A stretch of 64,000 nt of DNA from an uncultured Prevotella sp. (GCA_946614435.1 CAMOGW010000002.1:62001-126000); one strand, 5' to 3'; numbered from the stretch's first letter, positions 1-8,052 are shown. Numbers and translations are program-made. Notes: generated by a model from the sequence alone, not told the origin.

Positions 1-1096
1 ACGAGAAGTTCACCTTGACGTTCATACCGTATTTGCCACCTAATGCTGTTCCTCGCTTGAAATTATAACCCAACTCCGCCTGATAGGCCCATTCACCGTC
101 AGTCAGCTGGGTAGCGTATGGATAGAAGGCTGCCAGGGCGTAGGTCTGGTCTTGTGTGAAGGCTGGCAGGTGGTTATACGACGAGGCGTTATAGGTGCTG
201 TTCTCCTTCCGGCGGCTCACCGATGCCATATTCTCCGAGCGTTTGGCTTGCAGCAGCACACTCAGTCCCTTATGAGAATAGCTGGTTGACAGCATGGCAG
301 CATTACCTTTTTTATAAATATAGCCGTTGTAGTAGTTGGGGTCTTCTGATTTCTGCGCATACTCTGCCAGAAGGTTCCAGTTCTTGACTTTCAAGGATAA
401 ACGGGCATCCCACGAATTAACAAACCGAGGAGTGTTCAGTCGGTGTGTCAGGTCTATGAAGATATCGTCATCCGGCTTCTCATGCTTGTTCACCCACGAT
501 GCTCCAATCATCAGACTGGTACCCTTCTCCTGCATGGCGGGAATCCACTGGTCAATGCTCAGCTCTGCATCGGCACCACTGATGAGTGCATGGTTCCACT
601 CCCAGTAGCGGCGCTGGAAGCCAGAGAGGGCCTTCAGGCTGACTCCCTTCACGGGGGCTACCATCAGGCGGGCACCTAACAGCGAGTTGTCTATGCCTAA
701 CGAGCGCTCCTCGTAGGTTCTGAGTATGAAGCCTGAGCCAAACTGCTCGTAGAAGGTTCCCAAAGTCAGTGAGTGGTCCTTCAGCTTCAGTTTCAGCCAC
801 GCATTGGGCAGACCCGTGCCCTTGAAGTCCTGTTCGAAACCGGGCAGCGGATAGTCCAAGAACTCGAAGCGCACACCGGCATCGACATAGCGGCTCTGCA
901 TCAGAATGTCAGCATAGCTGTTGGTATTGAAGTCGCCATGCTTCTCTGCACCAATCTTGCTGTCGCTCTGTGGGAACAGCATGTCGCTCTGTATGCTTCC
1001 TGACACGGTGGCCACGTCGGGCGTGTCAGTGTTTGTCTGTCCGTTAACAATCAAAGTTCCCAACAGACATACCAAAGTCAGTACCTGCCGTTTCAT
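1..1096 (-). CDS. DUF6029-like outer-membrane protein, partial (3' end outside window)
   Basis: The minus-strand frame is open from an ATG at 1094-1096 to the window edge, about 365 codons, so the C-terminus is missing. The protein starts with a signal peptide (MKRQVLTLVCLLGTLIVNGQ) and continues with 'SGSIQSDMLFPQSD' and alternating polar/aromatic segments such as 'LKLKDHSLTLGTFYEQFGSG' that look like outer-membrane beta strands. I recognise this as resembling the Bacteroidota DUF6029 family, whose function is unknown. Its ATG overlaps the stop of the upstream thioredoxin gene as ATGA, so the two are probably translationally coupled. The frame call is firm; the family name is less certain, and another beta-barrel family is possible. 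Confidence 0.75.
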   Translation of the reverse strand, partial: MKRQVLTLVCLLGTLIVNGQTNTDTPDVATVSGSIQSDMLFPQSDSKIGAEKHGDFNTNSYADILMQSRYVDAGVRFEFLDYPLPGFEQDFKGTGLPNAWLKLKLKDHSLTLGTFYEQFGSGFILRTYEERSLGIDNSLLGARLMVAPVKGVSLKALSGFQRRYWEWNHALISGADAELSIDQWIPAMQEKGTSLMIGASWVNKHEKPDDDIFIDLTHRLNTPRFVNSWDARLSLKVKNWNLLAEYAQKSEDPNYYNGYIYKKGNAAMLSTSYSHKGLSVLLQAKRSENMASVSRRKENSTYNASSYNHLPAFTQDQTYALAAFYPYATQLTDGEWAYQAELGYNFKRGTALGGKYGMNVKVNFS

Positions 1097-1584
1097 GGCT
1101 TTACCAGTTCACGTACCTTTTCTATGAGTTCCGTCTCAGCACCGTCGGTATAGCCGTTGTGCTTATACACAATCTTGCCCTTGCCGTCAACTATCATCAC
1201 ATAGGGTATCATCTGCACCCCTAACGCACGCTTGAAGTCGCCGTTGGGGTCGAGCAACACCTCATATTCCCAGCCGTGATTATCGACGAGGGGCTTTACT
1301 TTGTTCACATTCTGTGCCTGGTCAATGCTGACGGCAATGAGCTTCACTCCCGTCTCCTGCTGCCAGTCGGCATACACCTCGCTGATGGCATCGAGCTCTC
1401 GGTTACAGGGCTTGCACCACGTGGCGAAGAAGTCGATGATAAACGGTTTACCACCATTCGACAACTCATCAGTCATCACCGTCTTGCCATTGAGATCCTT
1501 CAGCGCCACCTTGGGCAGCTGTGCCTGCATGCCGAGGGCTATGCCCATGAGCAGCAGGATAAAAGTTAGCAATCGTTTTCGCAT
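1093..1584 (-). CDS. TlpA/ResA-type thioredoxin-fold lipid- or periplasm-exposed oxidoreductase
   Basis: This is a predicted exported thiol-disulfide oxidoreductase of 163 residues. I chose the ATG at 1584 because it begins a clean signal peptide (MRKRLLTFILLLMGIALG); the open frame continues upstream to 1677 but without signal-like sequence. The thioredoxin fold carries the active-site motif WCKPC near residue 56 and the cis-Pro segment 'GVQMIPYVMIVDGKGKIVYK'. TlpA-like proteins reduce or isomerise cysteines of envelope proteins. It ends in an ATGA overlap with the DUF6029-like gene, suggesting that it serves that outer-membrane protein or shares its regulation. A strong promoter lies at 1721-1752, and a short upstream frame resembling the start of typA ends 10 bases before this start. 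Confidence 0.88.
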   Translation of the reverse strand: MRKRLLTFILLLMGIALGMQAQLPKVALKDLNGKTVMTDELSNGGKPFIIDFFATWCKPCNRELDAISEVYADWQQETGVKLIAVSIDQAQNVNKVKPLVDNHGWEYEVLLDPNGDFKRALGVQMIPYVMIVDGKGKIVYKHNGYTDGAETELIEKVRELVKP

Positions 1585-1594
1585 GTTGTTGCTT

Positions 1595-1696
1595 TTATTG
1601 TTTGTTTGATTTCTTTTGCTGGTCGTGGTCAACAACCAACGCAGTCTTACCGTGGTCGATATGTGTGATAATCGCAATATTCCTGATATCCTGCAT
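1595..1696 (-). pseudogene. 5' remnant of typA/bipA GTPase gene, now a 33-codon upstream ORF
   Basis: The 33-codon frame begins MQDIRNIAIITHIDHGKTAL, which closely follows the conserved start of the translational GTPase TypA/BipA (known family start: MQDIRNIAIIAHVDHGKTTL). The similarity stops after about 22 residues and the frame then runs into unrelated sequence and a stop. Two or three substitutions, including the Thr of the G1 loop, suggest decay. It is transcribed from the promoter at 1721-1752 and ends 10 bases before the thioredoxin start. It could be a leftover of a rearrangement or could act as a leader ORF; it cannot encode a GTPase. Confidence 0.6.
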
Positions 1697-1720
1697 TGTT
1701 CTTTTTACTTGTTTCGGCTG

Positions 1721-1752
1721 CAAAGATAGTGCAAAATGAGCGAAAGACCAAA
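1721..1752 (-). promoter_or_regulatory. Bacteroidota promoter of the thioredoxin/DUF6029 pair
   Basis: On the minus strand, TTTG (complement of 1749-1752) is followed after 20 bases by TATCTTTG (complement of 1721-1728). This matches the TTTG-N19-21-TAnnTTTG consensus of the Bacteroidota primary sigma factor. Confidence 0.8.
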
Positions 1753-1798
1753 GGAAAGCCTGTTTTTCTTTGACTTTCCCGAAGTGCTTTTCAACATG

Positions 1799-1842
1799 TA
1801 TAGATGTAACCAGCAAACTTGCACTTGCTGGTTACATCTATA
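1799..1842. repeat. Perfect 18-bp inverted repeat
   Basis: Arms 1799-1816 and 1825-1842 are exact reverse complements around an 8-base loop. The dyad lies between the tRNA-Gln terminator and the promoter of the thioredoxin gene, about 45 bases upstream of its -33 box. It has no T-run, so it is more likely an operator, a RNA stem or a repeat relic than a terminator. Confidence 0.7.
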
Positions 1843-1884
1843 GCCTAAGGTAATGTTCAATTTATGATTTGACGATGATTTCGC

Positions 1885-1928
1885 CAAAGAAAAATCCCAA
1901 CCACTTGACTTGTAAGTGATTGGGATTT
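1885..1928 (-). terminator. Probable terminator of tRNA-Gln
   Basis: Arms 1892-1906 and 1914-1928 pair with one or two G-T pairs. On the minus strand the hairpin is followed by a T-rich stretch (TTTTTCTTTGG). It lies 8 bases past the tRNA 3' end. Confidence 0.75.
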
Positions 1929-1935
1929 CGCTTTG

Positions 1936-2006
1936 TTGGGGTACCCGGACTCGAACCAGGAAAGGCAGGACCAGAATCTGCAGTGTTACCATTACACCAT
2001 ACCCCA
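1936..2006 (-). tRNA. tRNA-Gln (anticodon CTG)
   Basis: The minus strand folds as a 71-base tRNA. The acceptor stem is TGGGGTA/TACCCCA with discriminator A, the T arm is CCTGG-TTCGAGT-CCGGG, and the anticodon loop is TTCTGGT, giving CTG. The acceptor stem and anticodon loop match the known bacterial tRNA-Gln pattern. The top pair of the anticodon stem is an A-C mismatch. CCA is not encoded. Confidence 0.93.
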
Positions 2007-2044
2007 ATTGTCTTGCATCCACGTTGTTTTCGTTTTTGCGGTTG

Positions 2045-2075
2045 CAAAGGTACTACTTTTTTGGAAACTGCCAAA
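2045..2075 (-). promoter_or_regulatory. Promoter of tRNA-Gln
   Basis: TTTG (complement of 2072-2075), a 19-base spacer and TACCTTTG (complement of 2045-2052) lie about 40 bases ahead of the tRNA 5' end, matching the Bacteroidota consensus. Confidence 0.78.
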
Positions 2076-2190
2076 ATTTTTTCCGACTTTTTTGCTGATT
2101 TCCCTTAAAAAAGTTCTTCTACCGTCATTTTTGCCGGTCTTGATGTCTGTTTTTTGGACTTAGTTCGGAAAAAACAGCTGTTTATTTTTA

Positions 2191-2350
2191 GCAACGGACT
2201 ACAGGACTTGAGGACTCCTTCGCATACTTTTTAGCAACGGACTACAGGACTTAAGGACTTCTTCGCATACTTTTTAGCAACGGACTACAGGACTTGAGGA
2301 CTCCTTCGCATACGCTGCATAGAAAGTCTTTTAGTCCTGTAGTCCGCTGC
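2191..2350. repeat. 43-bp tandem repeat (2.9 copies) with inverted tail
   Basis: Copies begin at 2191, 2234 and 2277, each starting GCAACGGACTACAGGACTT, with a period of exactly 43 bp. The third copy is 37 bp. An inverted copy of the first 18 bases follows at 2333-2350 with one mismatch, so the last unit and the tail can form a hairpin with an 18-bp stem. Each unit itself contains the sub-repeat GGACT three times. The 404-base gap 2007-2410 contains only this array and the tRNA promoter; no gene is visible. Confidence 0.9.
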
Positions 2351-2410
2351 AAGAAAACCCAATTGAGCTTTCTCTGAATATAGAATGACTACGGCAGAAT
2401 GTTGGTAATT

Positions 2411-4300
2411 TTATTCCTGAGTAGCGTTCTCGCTGTCAATGGCCTTAATCTTCTCCAGAACGAGCTGCATGTCGTCCTTGAGCTTCTGCACCTTGCGGTT
2501 CATCTCGTCGATGAGCGTGTTGCCCTTCTTCGATGCAGCGCTGAGGAAGCCGATGTTGTTTTCGTAGGTCTGAACTTCCTGCTTGATGGCCTCATACTGG
2601 CGCATGAGTCGAGCACGCTCGCTGTCGAGTGCCTGCTCGCCGCGTTCAGCCACCTGCTTCAGGTTGTCCTTGAACTTGTTCAGACGGCGCTTGGCCACGT
2701 TCACGTTCATCTCCTTATACAGCTTGTCGAGCACCTCGTGGTACTGCTTATACAGCTTGTCCTTCTCGCGGAAAGGCACGTGTCCTATGCTGTTGTATTC
2801 CTCAACCAGCTGTTGCACAGTGGCTTGCAGTTCGTCGCCGGCTTCTTCGGCAGCCTTCTTCAGTCGCTCTATCACGTCCAGCTTCTTCTCTAAGTTCTGG
2901 CGTTCCTCATTGCGCTGGTCGGCTCCCTGCGCGTTGCGTGCCTCGAAGAACTTGTTGCAGGCACCGAGGAACTCTTCCCACAGCTGGTCGCCCAGTTTCT
3001 TGGGCACCATGCCGATGGTCTTCCACTCCTTCTGCAGGGCTATGAGCTTGTCGCTCGTCGAGCGCCATTCCGTGCTGTCCTGCAGGGCCTTGGCCTTCTC
3101 GATGAGTGCGCGTTTCTTCTCCACGTTCTCGCGGAACGTGTCCTTCATCGTTCTGAAGTGCTCGGCCTTGTTGGCAAAGAAGGTGTCGCAGGCGGCACGG
3201 AAACGCTCGAATATCTTCACGTTCATCTTCTGAGGTGCAAAACCTATGGTCTTCCATTCGGCCTGTATCTCAATGATTTCCTTCGTGTGGCGCTCCCAGT
3301 CGGCACTGTTCTTGTTTTCTTCGGCGCAGATTGCCTCCACCTTCTCGCAGAGGGCTGTCTTCTTGGCCAGATTCTCTTCCTCGCGTGCACGCAAGTCTTC
3401 GAAGTGCTGCTGGTGGCGCTTGTTGATCACGGTCGAGGCGGCCTTGAAGCGCTGCCAGATTTCCTCGCGCAGCTCCTTGGCCACGGGGCCGATTTCGCGA
3501 TATTCCTGATGCAGTTTCTGCAACTGGTGGAACGCGCTGATCACGTCTTCCTCCTCGGCCAGCTTCTCGGCAGCTTCGCACAGGTGGGTCTTGGCTTCCA
3601 GGTTCTTCTTGAAGTCCAGCTCGCGTGCCTCGCTGTTCAGTTTCAGCAGGTCGTAGAACTGCTCCACGTAGAGCTGGTAGTTGCGCCACAGCTCGTTGGC
3701 GCGCTCAGCCGGCACGTTCTTAATCTCTTTCCACTCCTGCTGCAGTGCCTTGAACTCCTGATAGGTCTTGCTGGCCTCCTCGGGTGAGGTGACCATTGCC
3801 TTGAGTTTTTCGATGATGTCGAGCTTCTTCTTCAGGTTCTCTTCCTTCTCGGCTTCCTGCTCGCGGAACTGCTGTTGCCTGCGCTCCTTGATGATGCCCA
3901 TCTCGGCCTTGAAGGCTTCTTCGTCCTCGTCGGGGGTGACTACGTAGGTGTTGGGGTCACCGCCAGCCTCCAGATATGCTTTCTGCTGTTCCTCGCGCTC
4001 GGCGATGTGCAGTTTGTAGAAGGTTGTCTTCAGATATTCCACCTCGTCCTTCTGTGGAACCTCTTCGGCGTGTGCTATTTCCTTCACGCGCTCCAGCACT
4101 TCCTTCTTCGACTGATACACCTTGCGCTCTTCGGCGGCTGCCACCGTGCTTTCTGCAGCCTCTTCAGCAGTCTCGGTAGTTTCATTTACTTGCGAAGTCT
4201 CATCGGCTGCAACAGCGTTTTCCTGCTGTGCTGCGGCCTCTTCGGCTTTCACCTCTTGTTGTTCACCCTGTAGGAGGGCATTCTCTTGAGAGTCCATCAT
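2411..4300 (-). CDS. DUF349 domain-containing protein
   Basis: This 629-residue protein is highly charged and almost entirely helical. Residues 1-90 are a low-complexity Glu/Ala/Gln-rich segment. The rest is a series of about five DUF349 repeats, seen as recurring 'LQ.EWK.IG.VP...(N/D).LW..F...(C/A)..FF' blocks (for example ALQKEWKTIGMVPKKLGDQL). No signal peptide or membrane segment is seen, so it is probably cytoplasmic. DUF349 proteins are widespread in Bacteroidota and their function is not established; nucleic-acid or ribosome association has been suggested for related proteins, but nothing here shows that. It is transcribed alone, from a probable TAATTTTG box at 4348-4355. Confidence 0.88.
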   Translation of the reverse strand: MMDSQENALLQGEQQEVKAEEAAAQQENAVAADETSQVNETTETAEEAAESTVAAAEERKVYQSKKEVLERVKEIAHAEEVPQKDEVEYLKTTFYKLHIAEREEQQKAYLEAGGDPNTYVVTPDEDEEAFKAEMGIIKERRQQQFREQEAEKEENLKKKLDIIEKLKAMVTSPEEASKTYQEFKALQQEWKEIKNVPAERANELWRNYQLYVEQFYDLLKLNSEARELDFKKNLEAKTHLCEAAEKLAEEEDVISAFHQLQKLHQEYREIGPVAKELREEIWQRFKAASTVINKRHQQHFEDLRAREEENLAKKTALCEKVEAICAEENKNSADWERHTKEIIEIQAEWKTIGFAPQKMNVKIFERFRAACDTFFANKAEHFRTMKDTFRENVEKKRALIEKAKALQDSTEWRSTSDKLIALQKEWKTIGMVPKKLGDQLWEEFLGACNKFFEARNAQGADQRNEERQNLEKKLDVIERLKKAAEEAGDELQATVQQLVEEYNSIGHVPFREKDKLYKQYHEVLDKLYKEMNVNVAKRRLNKFKDNLKQVAERGEQALDSERARLMRQYEAIKQEVQTYENNIGFLSAASKKGNTLIDEMNRKVQKLKDDMQLVLEKIKAIDSENATQE

Positions 4301-4347
4301 TTAACTTGTTTAGTTACTGAAATGGTTCGTTTACACAAAATTTGGGT

Positions 4348-4355
4348 CAAAATTA
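4348..4355 (-). promoter_or_regulatory. -7 box of the DUF349 gene
   Basis: TAATTTTG on the minus strand, 48 bases before the start codon, fits TAnnTTTG. No clear -33 TTTG is at the expected distance. Confidence 0.5.
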
Positions 4356-4475
4356 CGAAAAAGTTGGGAGTTCGAAAGAAAACTCTGTCGGAATTAGCCT
4401 TTCAATGTTTGATTTTATGTTTTATTAACACAAAAAGGCTGTTATGCTCCTTTCTTCCTTCTTCTTTCTCCAAAC

Positions 4476-5402
4476 CTATACGAGTGCTTTTCGGTGCAAT
4501 GTCCACCAGGCCAGTGCCGACACGCCCATTGAAAGCACGAGTGCGAAGGGGAATCCCAGCGGATGGTCTTCCATGCCGTTGATGAGGTTCATACCGAACA
4601 GCGAGGCGATGAGCGTGGGGAACATCATGAGAATCGAAACCGAGGTCAGCGTCTTCATCACCGTGTTCATGTTGTTGTTGATGATGCTGGAGTAGGTGTC
4701 CATTGTCGATTCGAGAATGTCTGAGTAGATGCTCGTCGTCTCGCGGGCCTGTGTCATCTCGATGCTCACGTCCTCAATCAGGTCGGCGTCGAGCTCGTCG
4801 ATCTGCAGTTTGAACTTCAGCTTCGACAGCAGTGTCTCGTTGCCGCGAATGGAGGTCTGGAAGTAGGTGAGCGAGTCCTGCAGTCGGCTGAGCCCGATGA
4901 GGCTCTCGTTGTTCACGTTCTTGTCCAGGTTGCGCTTGGCCTTGTCTATGAGCGAGTTGATTTGCTTCAGTCGCTTCAGGTACCACACAGCCGACGAGTA
5001 GAACAGCCGGAAGATCATATCTACATAGTCGGTGAAGCCCACGCCCCGTTTCTGCTGATAGCTCACGAAGTCGATCATCATGTTCGTCTCGTAGTAGCAC
5101 ACGGTGATGGTCACGTCGCGCTTGTGAATGATGCCGAGGGGCACGGTGGTGTAGGGCGTGCGGCTGCGGATCTCCTTCACGTAGGGTATGCGGAGGATGA
5201 TGAGCATCCATCCGTCGTCGTATTCGTAGCGGGCCCGTTCGTCGGTATCGCTGATGTCGGAAATGAAATAGTCGGGTATGCCGAACCGTTCTTCCAGTTC
5301 GTGCTGGTCGTCCTCTGTGGGACATGTCACCTGAATCCAGCAATTAGGCTGCCACTCGCTGAGCTGGTTGAGCCCTTCTGTAGTATTCCAGAATGTCTTC
5401 AT
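4476..5402 (-). CDS. corA: CorA-family divalent metal transporter
   Basis: This 308-residue protein is an inner-membrane pentameric Mg2+/Co2+ (possibly other divalent) channel of the CorA family. A large acidic cytoplasmic N-terminal domain (residues 1-245) with the long stalk helix is followed by two C-terminal membrane helices. The signature GMN is at residues 270-272 (SLFGMNLING), at the end of the first helix as in the family. Length is close to the usual 300-320. It stands alone with a 358-base upstream gap. The family call is secure; metal preference cannot be read from the sequence, and a 'CorA-like' role in efflux cannot be excluded. Confidence 0.92.
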   Translation of the reverse strand: MKTFWNTTEGLNQLSEWQPNCWIQVTCPTEDDQHELEERFGIPDYFISDISDTDERARYEYDDGWMLIILRIPYVKEIRSRTPYTTVPLGIIHKRDVTITVCYYETNMMIDFVSYQQKRGVGFTDYVDMIFRLFYSSAVWYLKRLKQINSLIDKAKRNLDKNVNNESLIGLSRLQDSLTYFQTSIRGNETLLSKLKFKLQIDELDADLIEDVSIEMTQARETTSIYSDILESTMDTYSSIINNNMNTVMKTLTSVSILMMFPTLIASLFGMNLINGMEDHPLGFPFALVLSMGVSALAWWTLHRKALV

Positions 5403-5760
5403 TGTTGCTAATCCTTTCTTTTGTAAGGGTGAATAGACAATACAAAAAATGTGTGATGCGGCAAAGGGATTAGCGGCCTTGCCACCAACTCCCCAGCCTA
5501 ACGTCTAAAAGTTTCCGCCGGATAGTCGTCCATAATAATTATTAATTTGGTTTGTAAATCGGGTGCAAAGGTAATAAAAAAAGTGAAGAATGAAGAGCGA
5601 AGAGTGAAGAATTTTTGCTGTGGTGGGTGATTATTCTTTTTTTGGGGGGGCTGGGACTGACTGGGACTAACTGGGAGGGGGTTGGGACTGACTGGGAATT
5701 ACTGGGACTAACTGGGAGGGACTGGGACTAACTGGGAATTACTGGGAGGGGATGGGACGC
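5403..5760. other. Gene-free gap with corA promoter box and repeat tracts
   Basis: On the minus strand TACCTTTG (complement of 5566-5573) is a plausible -7 box for corA, though no -33 box is at the right distance. At 5583-5612 lies an AAGAGTGAAGAATG-type short repeat tract; the same tract appears in reverse inside rsmA (14341-14385). From 5651 to 5760 lies the GGGAC array described separately. No ORF is credible. Confidence 0.6.
5651..5760. repeat. CTGGGACTRA short tandem array, downstream of the four-helix gene
   Basis: About eleven degenerate units of 10-13 bp with the core CTGGGA followed by CTAA, CTGA, ATTA or GGGG run up to the stop codon of the four-helix-bundle gene (5761). All units are in the same orientation, the orientation also used at 6361-6491. 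Confidence 0.9.
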
Positions 5761-6324
5761 TCAGAAGTGGCGGTGGTTTTGGCGGGCGCGGGTCATGGCT
5801 TCGCTGATGCCGCCTTGCGTGATGAACCGTTGCTCCAGCATGCGTAGGTAGTGCTCAATAAGATAAGTCGATTGATGGATAAGCGTGAGGGAGAGATTCG
5901 CCAGCTCCTCATCGTTCATTTTCTTCCAGGTGTTGACGTGTTTCTCTGGGGCGGTCAGGCTCTTGCAAAAGGCGTTGAGCTTTGCTGTGCGTGGGTGGTC
6001 CTTGCTCCAGATGTTGATGTCACGTGCCCGGAGATAGTCCTCGTAGTCGGCCTGTAGCTCGCGCAAGCTGCCTTTCGCACAGTTGGTGAGCGATAGCTCC
6101 ATCTTTGTGGAGGTGAGACCGTCGGCGGCACCCTCGATGATGTTCTGTTTCCCTGATCGTGCTGCTTGCAACATCTGGTCTCGTGTGCGGTCCTTGGGCT
6201 CCAGATATGTGTTCGTGAAGTGAAAGGTGATGTCGTAGAGAGCAACCAGCTTGGGGTAGAAGAGCAGCTTCTGAGGGTTGGTCTCGTTGGGGAGAAAGCC
6301 GTTGGGGGAGGAGGTGTAGGGCAT
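5761..6324 (-). CDS. Four-helix-bundle (IVS/S23-like) protein with suffix domain
   Basis: This 187-residue helical protein resembles the four-helix-bundle family related to 23S rRNA intervening-sequence proteins, in the longer form carrying an extra C-terminal 'suffix' domain. Supporting segments are 'LLFYPKLVALYDITFHF', 'RDQMLQAARSGKQNIIEGAA' and the C-terminal 'LIEHYLRMLEQRFITQGG'. It has no signal peptide. The family has no settled function; some relatives are accessory proteins of retroelements or occur in ribosomal intervening sequences. Both flanks are arrays of CTGGGA repeats: 5651-5760 immediately downstream, and 6361-6560 upstream where the orientation flips. That arrangement suggests the gene travels with or acts on the repeats; this is inference. 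No reverse transcriptase lies nearby. Confidence 0.8.
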   Translation of the reverse strand: MPYTSSPNGFLPNETNPQKLLFYPKLVALYDITFHFTNTYLEPKDRTRDQMLQAARSGKQNIIEGAADGLTSTKMELSLTNCAKGSLRELQADYEDYLRARDINIWSKDHPRTAKLNAFCKSLTAPEKHVNTWKKMNDEELANLSLTLIHQSTYLIEHYLRMLEQRFITQGGISEAMTRARQNHRHF

Positions 6325-6360
6325 GAGGGGTGATGGGGATTTTTTTGGGGGGGATTATTG

Positions 6361-6560
6361 CTGGGGGGATTGGGAGGGGTTCTGGGGGTGGCTGGGAGTT
6401 TGCTGGGACGAACTGGGAGTGGCTGGGACTGACTGGGAACTTCTGGGACTGACTGGGATTTTTCTGGGACAGATTGGGATTTTTCTGGGACTCTCAATCA
6501 GTCCCAGTTCGTCCCAGCAAAGTCCCAGTCTGTCCCAGCAAAGTCCCAGCCCATCCCAGA
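6361..6560. repeat. Inverted GGGAC array upstream of the four-helix gene
   Basis: Bases 6361-6491 carry about ten CTGGGA units on the plus strand; from 6501 to 6559 the same unit runs on the other strand (TCCCAG). The segment 6399-6418 (TTTGCTGGGACGAACTGGGA) is the exact reverse complement of 6502-6521, and the match extends to about 27 of 29 bases. The whole region could fold into a long stem with an ~80-base internal loop. Confidence 0.92.
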
Positions 6561-6591
6561 AAAGCCGGCAGTCTCCCGGTGCTCAGAGGCG

Positions 6592-8052
6592 TTACTTCTC
6601 CGGCACGTCCTCGAGCGTCTTCTTCAGCAGTTGCCAGAAGGGTGCCACGGTCTCTATGAGTGCGCGCTCGGTGGTGGTGTGCGGACTCTTCATCGTGGGA
6701 CCGAGGGAGACAACGTCGAGATGCGGATACTTGCCCAGGATGACCGAGCACTCCAGACCGGCATGATCCACCTGGATGATGCCCTCCTTGCCGAACAGCT
6801 CCTTATACTCGCGGAGCAACAGGTGCAGCACCTCGCTCTCGGGATTGGGATCCCAACCGCTATACGAGCCGGTGGTCTCCACCTTCATGCCGGCCATGTT
6901 GAACACACTCTCCAGTGTCTTCACAATGTAGTCCTTCATGTCCTCGCGGCTCGAGCGTGCCAGTATCTTTATGCTGGCCTTGCCGCCTCCTATGTTGATG
7001 ATGGCCAGGTTGCTTGACGTCTCCACCACCTCGGGATAGCTGGGGATCATGCGGATCACGCCGTTGTGACAGCCGTAGATGGCGTTCACGAGATTGTCCT
7101 GAATCTCCACGGGCACCTCCGTCTTCGGTGTCTCCACCTCCTCCACGACGACCTCTATGCCGAGTGTCTCTATCTGCTTGTACTGGTCGCGGAAGTCGTT
7201 CTGCCAGTCGGCGGCCAGCTCCTTCAGTGCAGCCACGTTCTCCTTCGGCAGGGTGAGCACGGCCTCGGCCTTGAAGGGGATAGCGTTGCGCATGTTGCCG
7301 CCGTTCCATGAAGCCAGGCGGGCCTCACACTCCTCAATGAACTCGCGCACCATCTGCACCAGCAGCTTGTTGGCATTGCCGCGTCCCTCGTGAATCTCCA
7401 GTCCCGAGTGTCCGCCGCGCAGTCCCTTCACGGTCACGCGCACGGCTGCATCCTCCGGATCGGTCTCCACCTCTTTATAGTCGAGCGAAGCCGTCACGTC
7501 GATGCCGCCGGCTGAGCCGATGACGAACTTGCCCCAGTGCTCTGAGTCGAGGTTCAGCAGAATGTCGCCCTGCAGCTCTCCCTCAGGCAGGCCGTTGGCA
7601 CCATACATGCCCGTCTCCTCGTCGGCAGTGATGAGCGCGTCGATGGGGCCGTGTTTCAAGGTCTTGTCCTCCATGATCGACAGGATGGCGGCCACGCCCA
7701 GTCCGTTGTCTGCACCGAGGGTAGTGCCCTTGGCCTTCACCCACTCACCGTCAATCCATGGTTCGATGGGGTCGGTCTCGAAGTTATGCTTCGACTCGGG
7801 TGTCTTCTGAGGCACCATGTCCATGTGTGCCTGCAGGATGATGCCCTTGCGGTTCTCCATGCCCGGTGTGGCAGGCTTGCGCATGTGGATATTGCCTGCG
7901 GGGTCCTTCACGGCATAGACACCGGCCTCTTTGCCGAAGTCGATTAGGAATTGTTGGATTTTCTCAAGATGTCCGCTGGGGCGTGGAATCTGTGTCAACT
8001 TGTAGAAATTGCGCCAGATGCATTCTGGCTTCAGGTTTTGAATTTCGTTCAT
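6592..8052 (-). CDS. pepD: Aminoacyl-histidine dipeptidase, M20 family (PepD-like)
   Basis: This 486-residue cytosolic dinuclear zinc dipeptidase probably cleaves Xaa-His and related dipeptides. The first metal ligand region is 'IILQAHMDMVPQK' near residue 76. The bridging Asp and catalytic Glu regions are 'LGADNGLGVAAIL' and 'ITADEETGMYGANGL', and 'GGHSGLEIHEGRGNANK' belongs to the lid domain. 'HAGLECSVILGKYP' supplies the C-terminal metal-site region. Length matches the usual 480-490. It lies 65 bases downstream of the UPF0104-type gene on the same strand and may be co-transcribed with it. Confidence 0.93.
   Translation of the reverse strand: MNEIQNLKPECIWRNFYKLTQIPRPSGHLEKIQQFLIDFGKEAGVYAVKDPAGNIHMRKPATPGMENRKGIILQAHMDMVPQKTPESKHNFETDPIEPWIDGEWVKAKGTTLGADNGLGVAAILSIMEDKTLKHGPIDALITADEETGMYGANGLPEGELQGDILLNLDSEHWGKFVIGSAGGIDVTASLDYKEVETDPEDAAVRVTVKGLRGGHSGLEIHEGRGNANKLLVQMVREFIEECEARLASWNGGNMRNAIPFKAEAVLTLPKENVAALKELAADWQNDFRDQYKQIETLGIEVVVEEVETPKTEVPVEIQDNLVNAIYGCHNGVIRMIPSYPEVVETSSNLAIINIGGGKASIKILARSSREDMKDYIVKTLESVFNMAGMKVETTGSYSGWDPNPESEVLHLLLREYKELFGKEGIIQVDHAGLECSVILGKYPHLDVVSLGPTMKSPHTTTERALIETVAPFWQLLKKTLEDVPEK

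Noticed and set aside
5651..6560. Diversity-generating retroelement around the four-helix-bundle gene
   Set aside because: Such proteins can be DGR accessories, but no reverse transcriptase, template repeat or variable repeat of a C-lectin gene is in the window.
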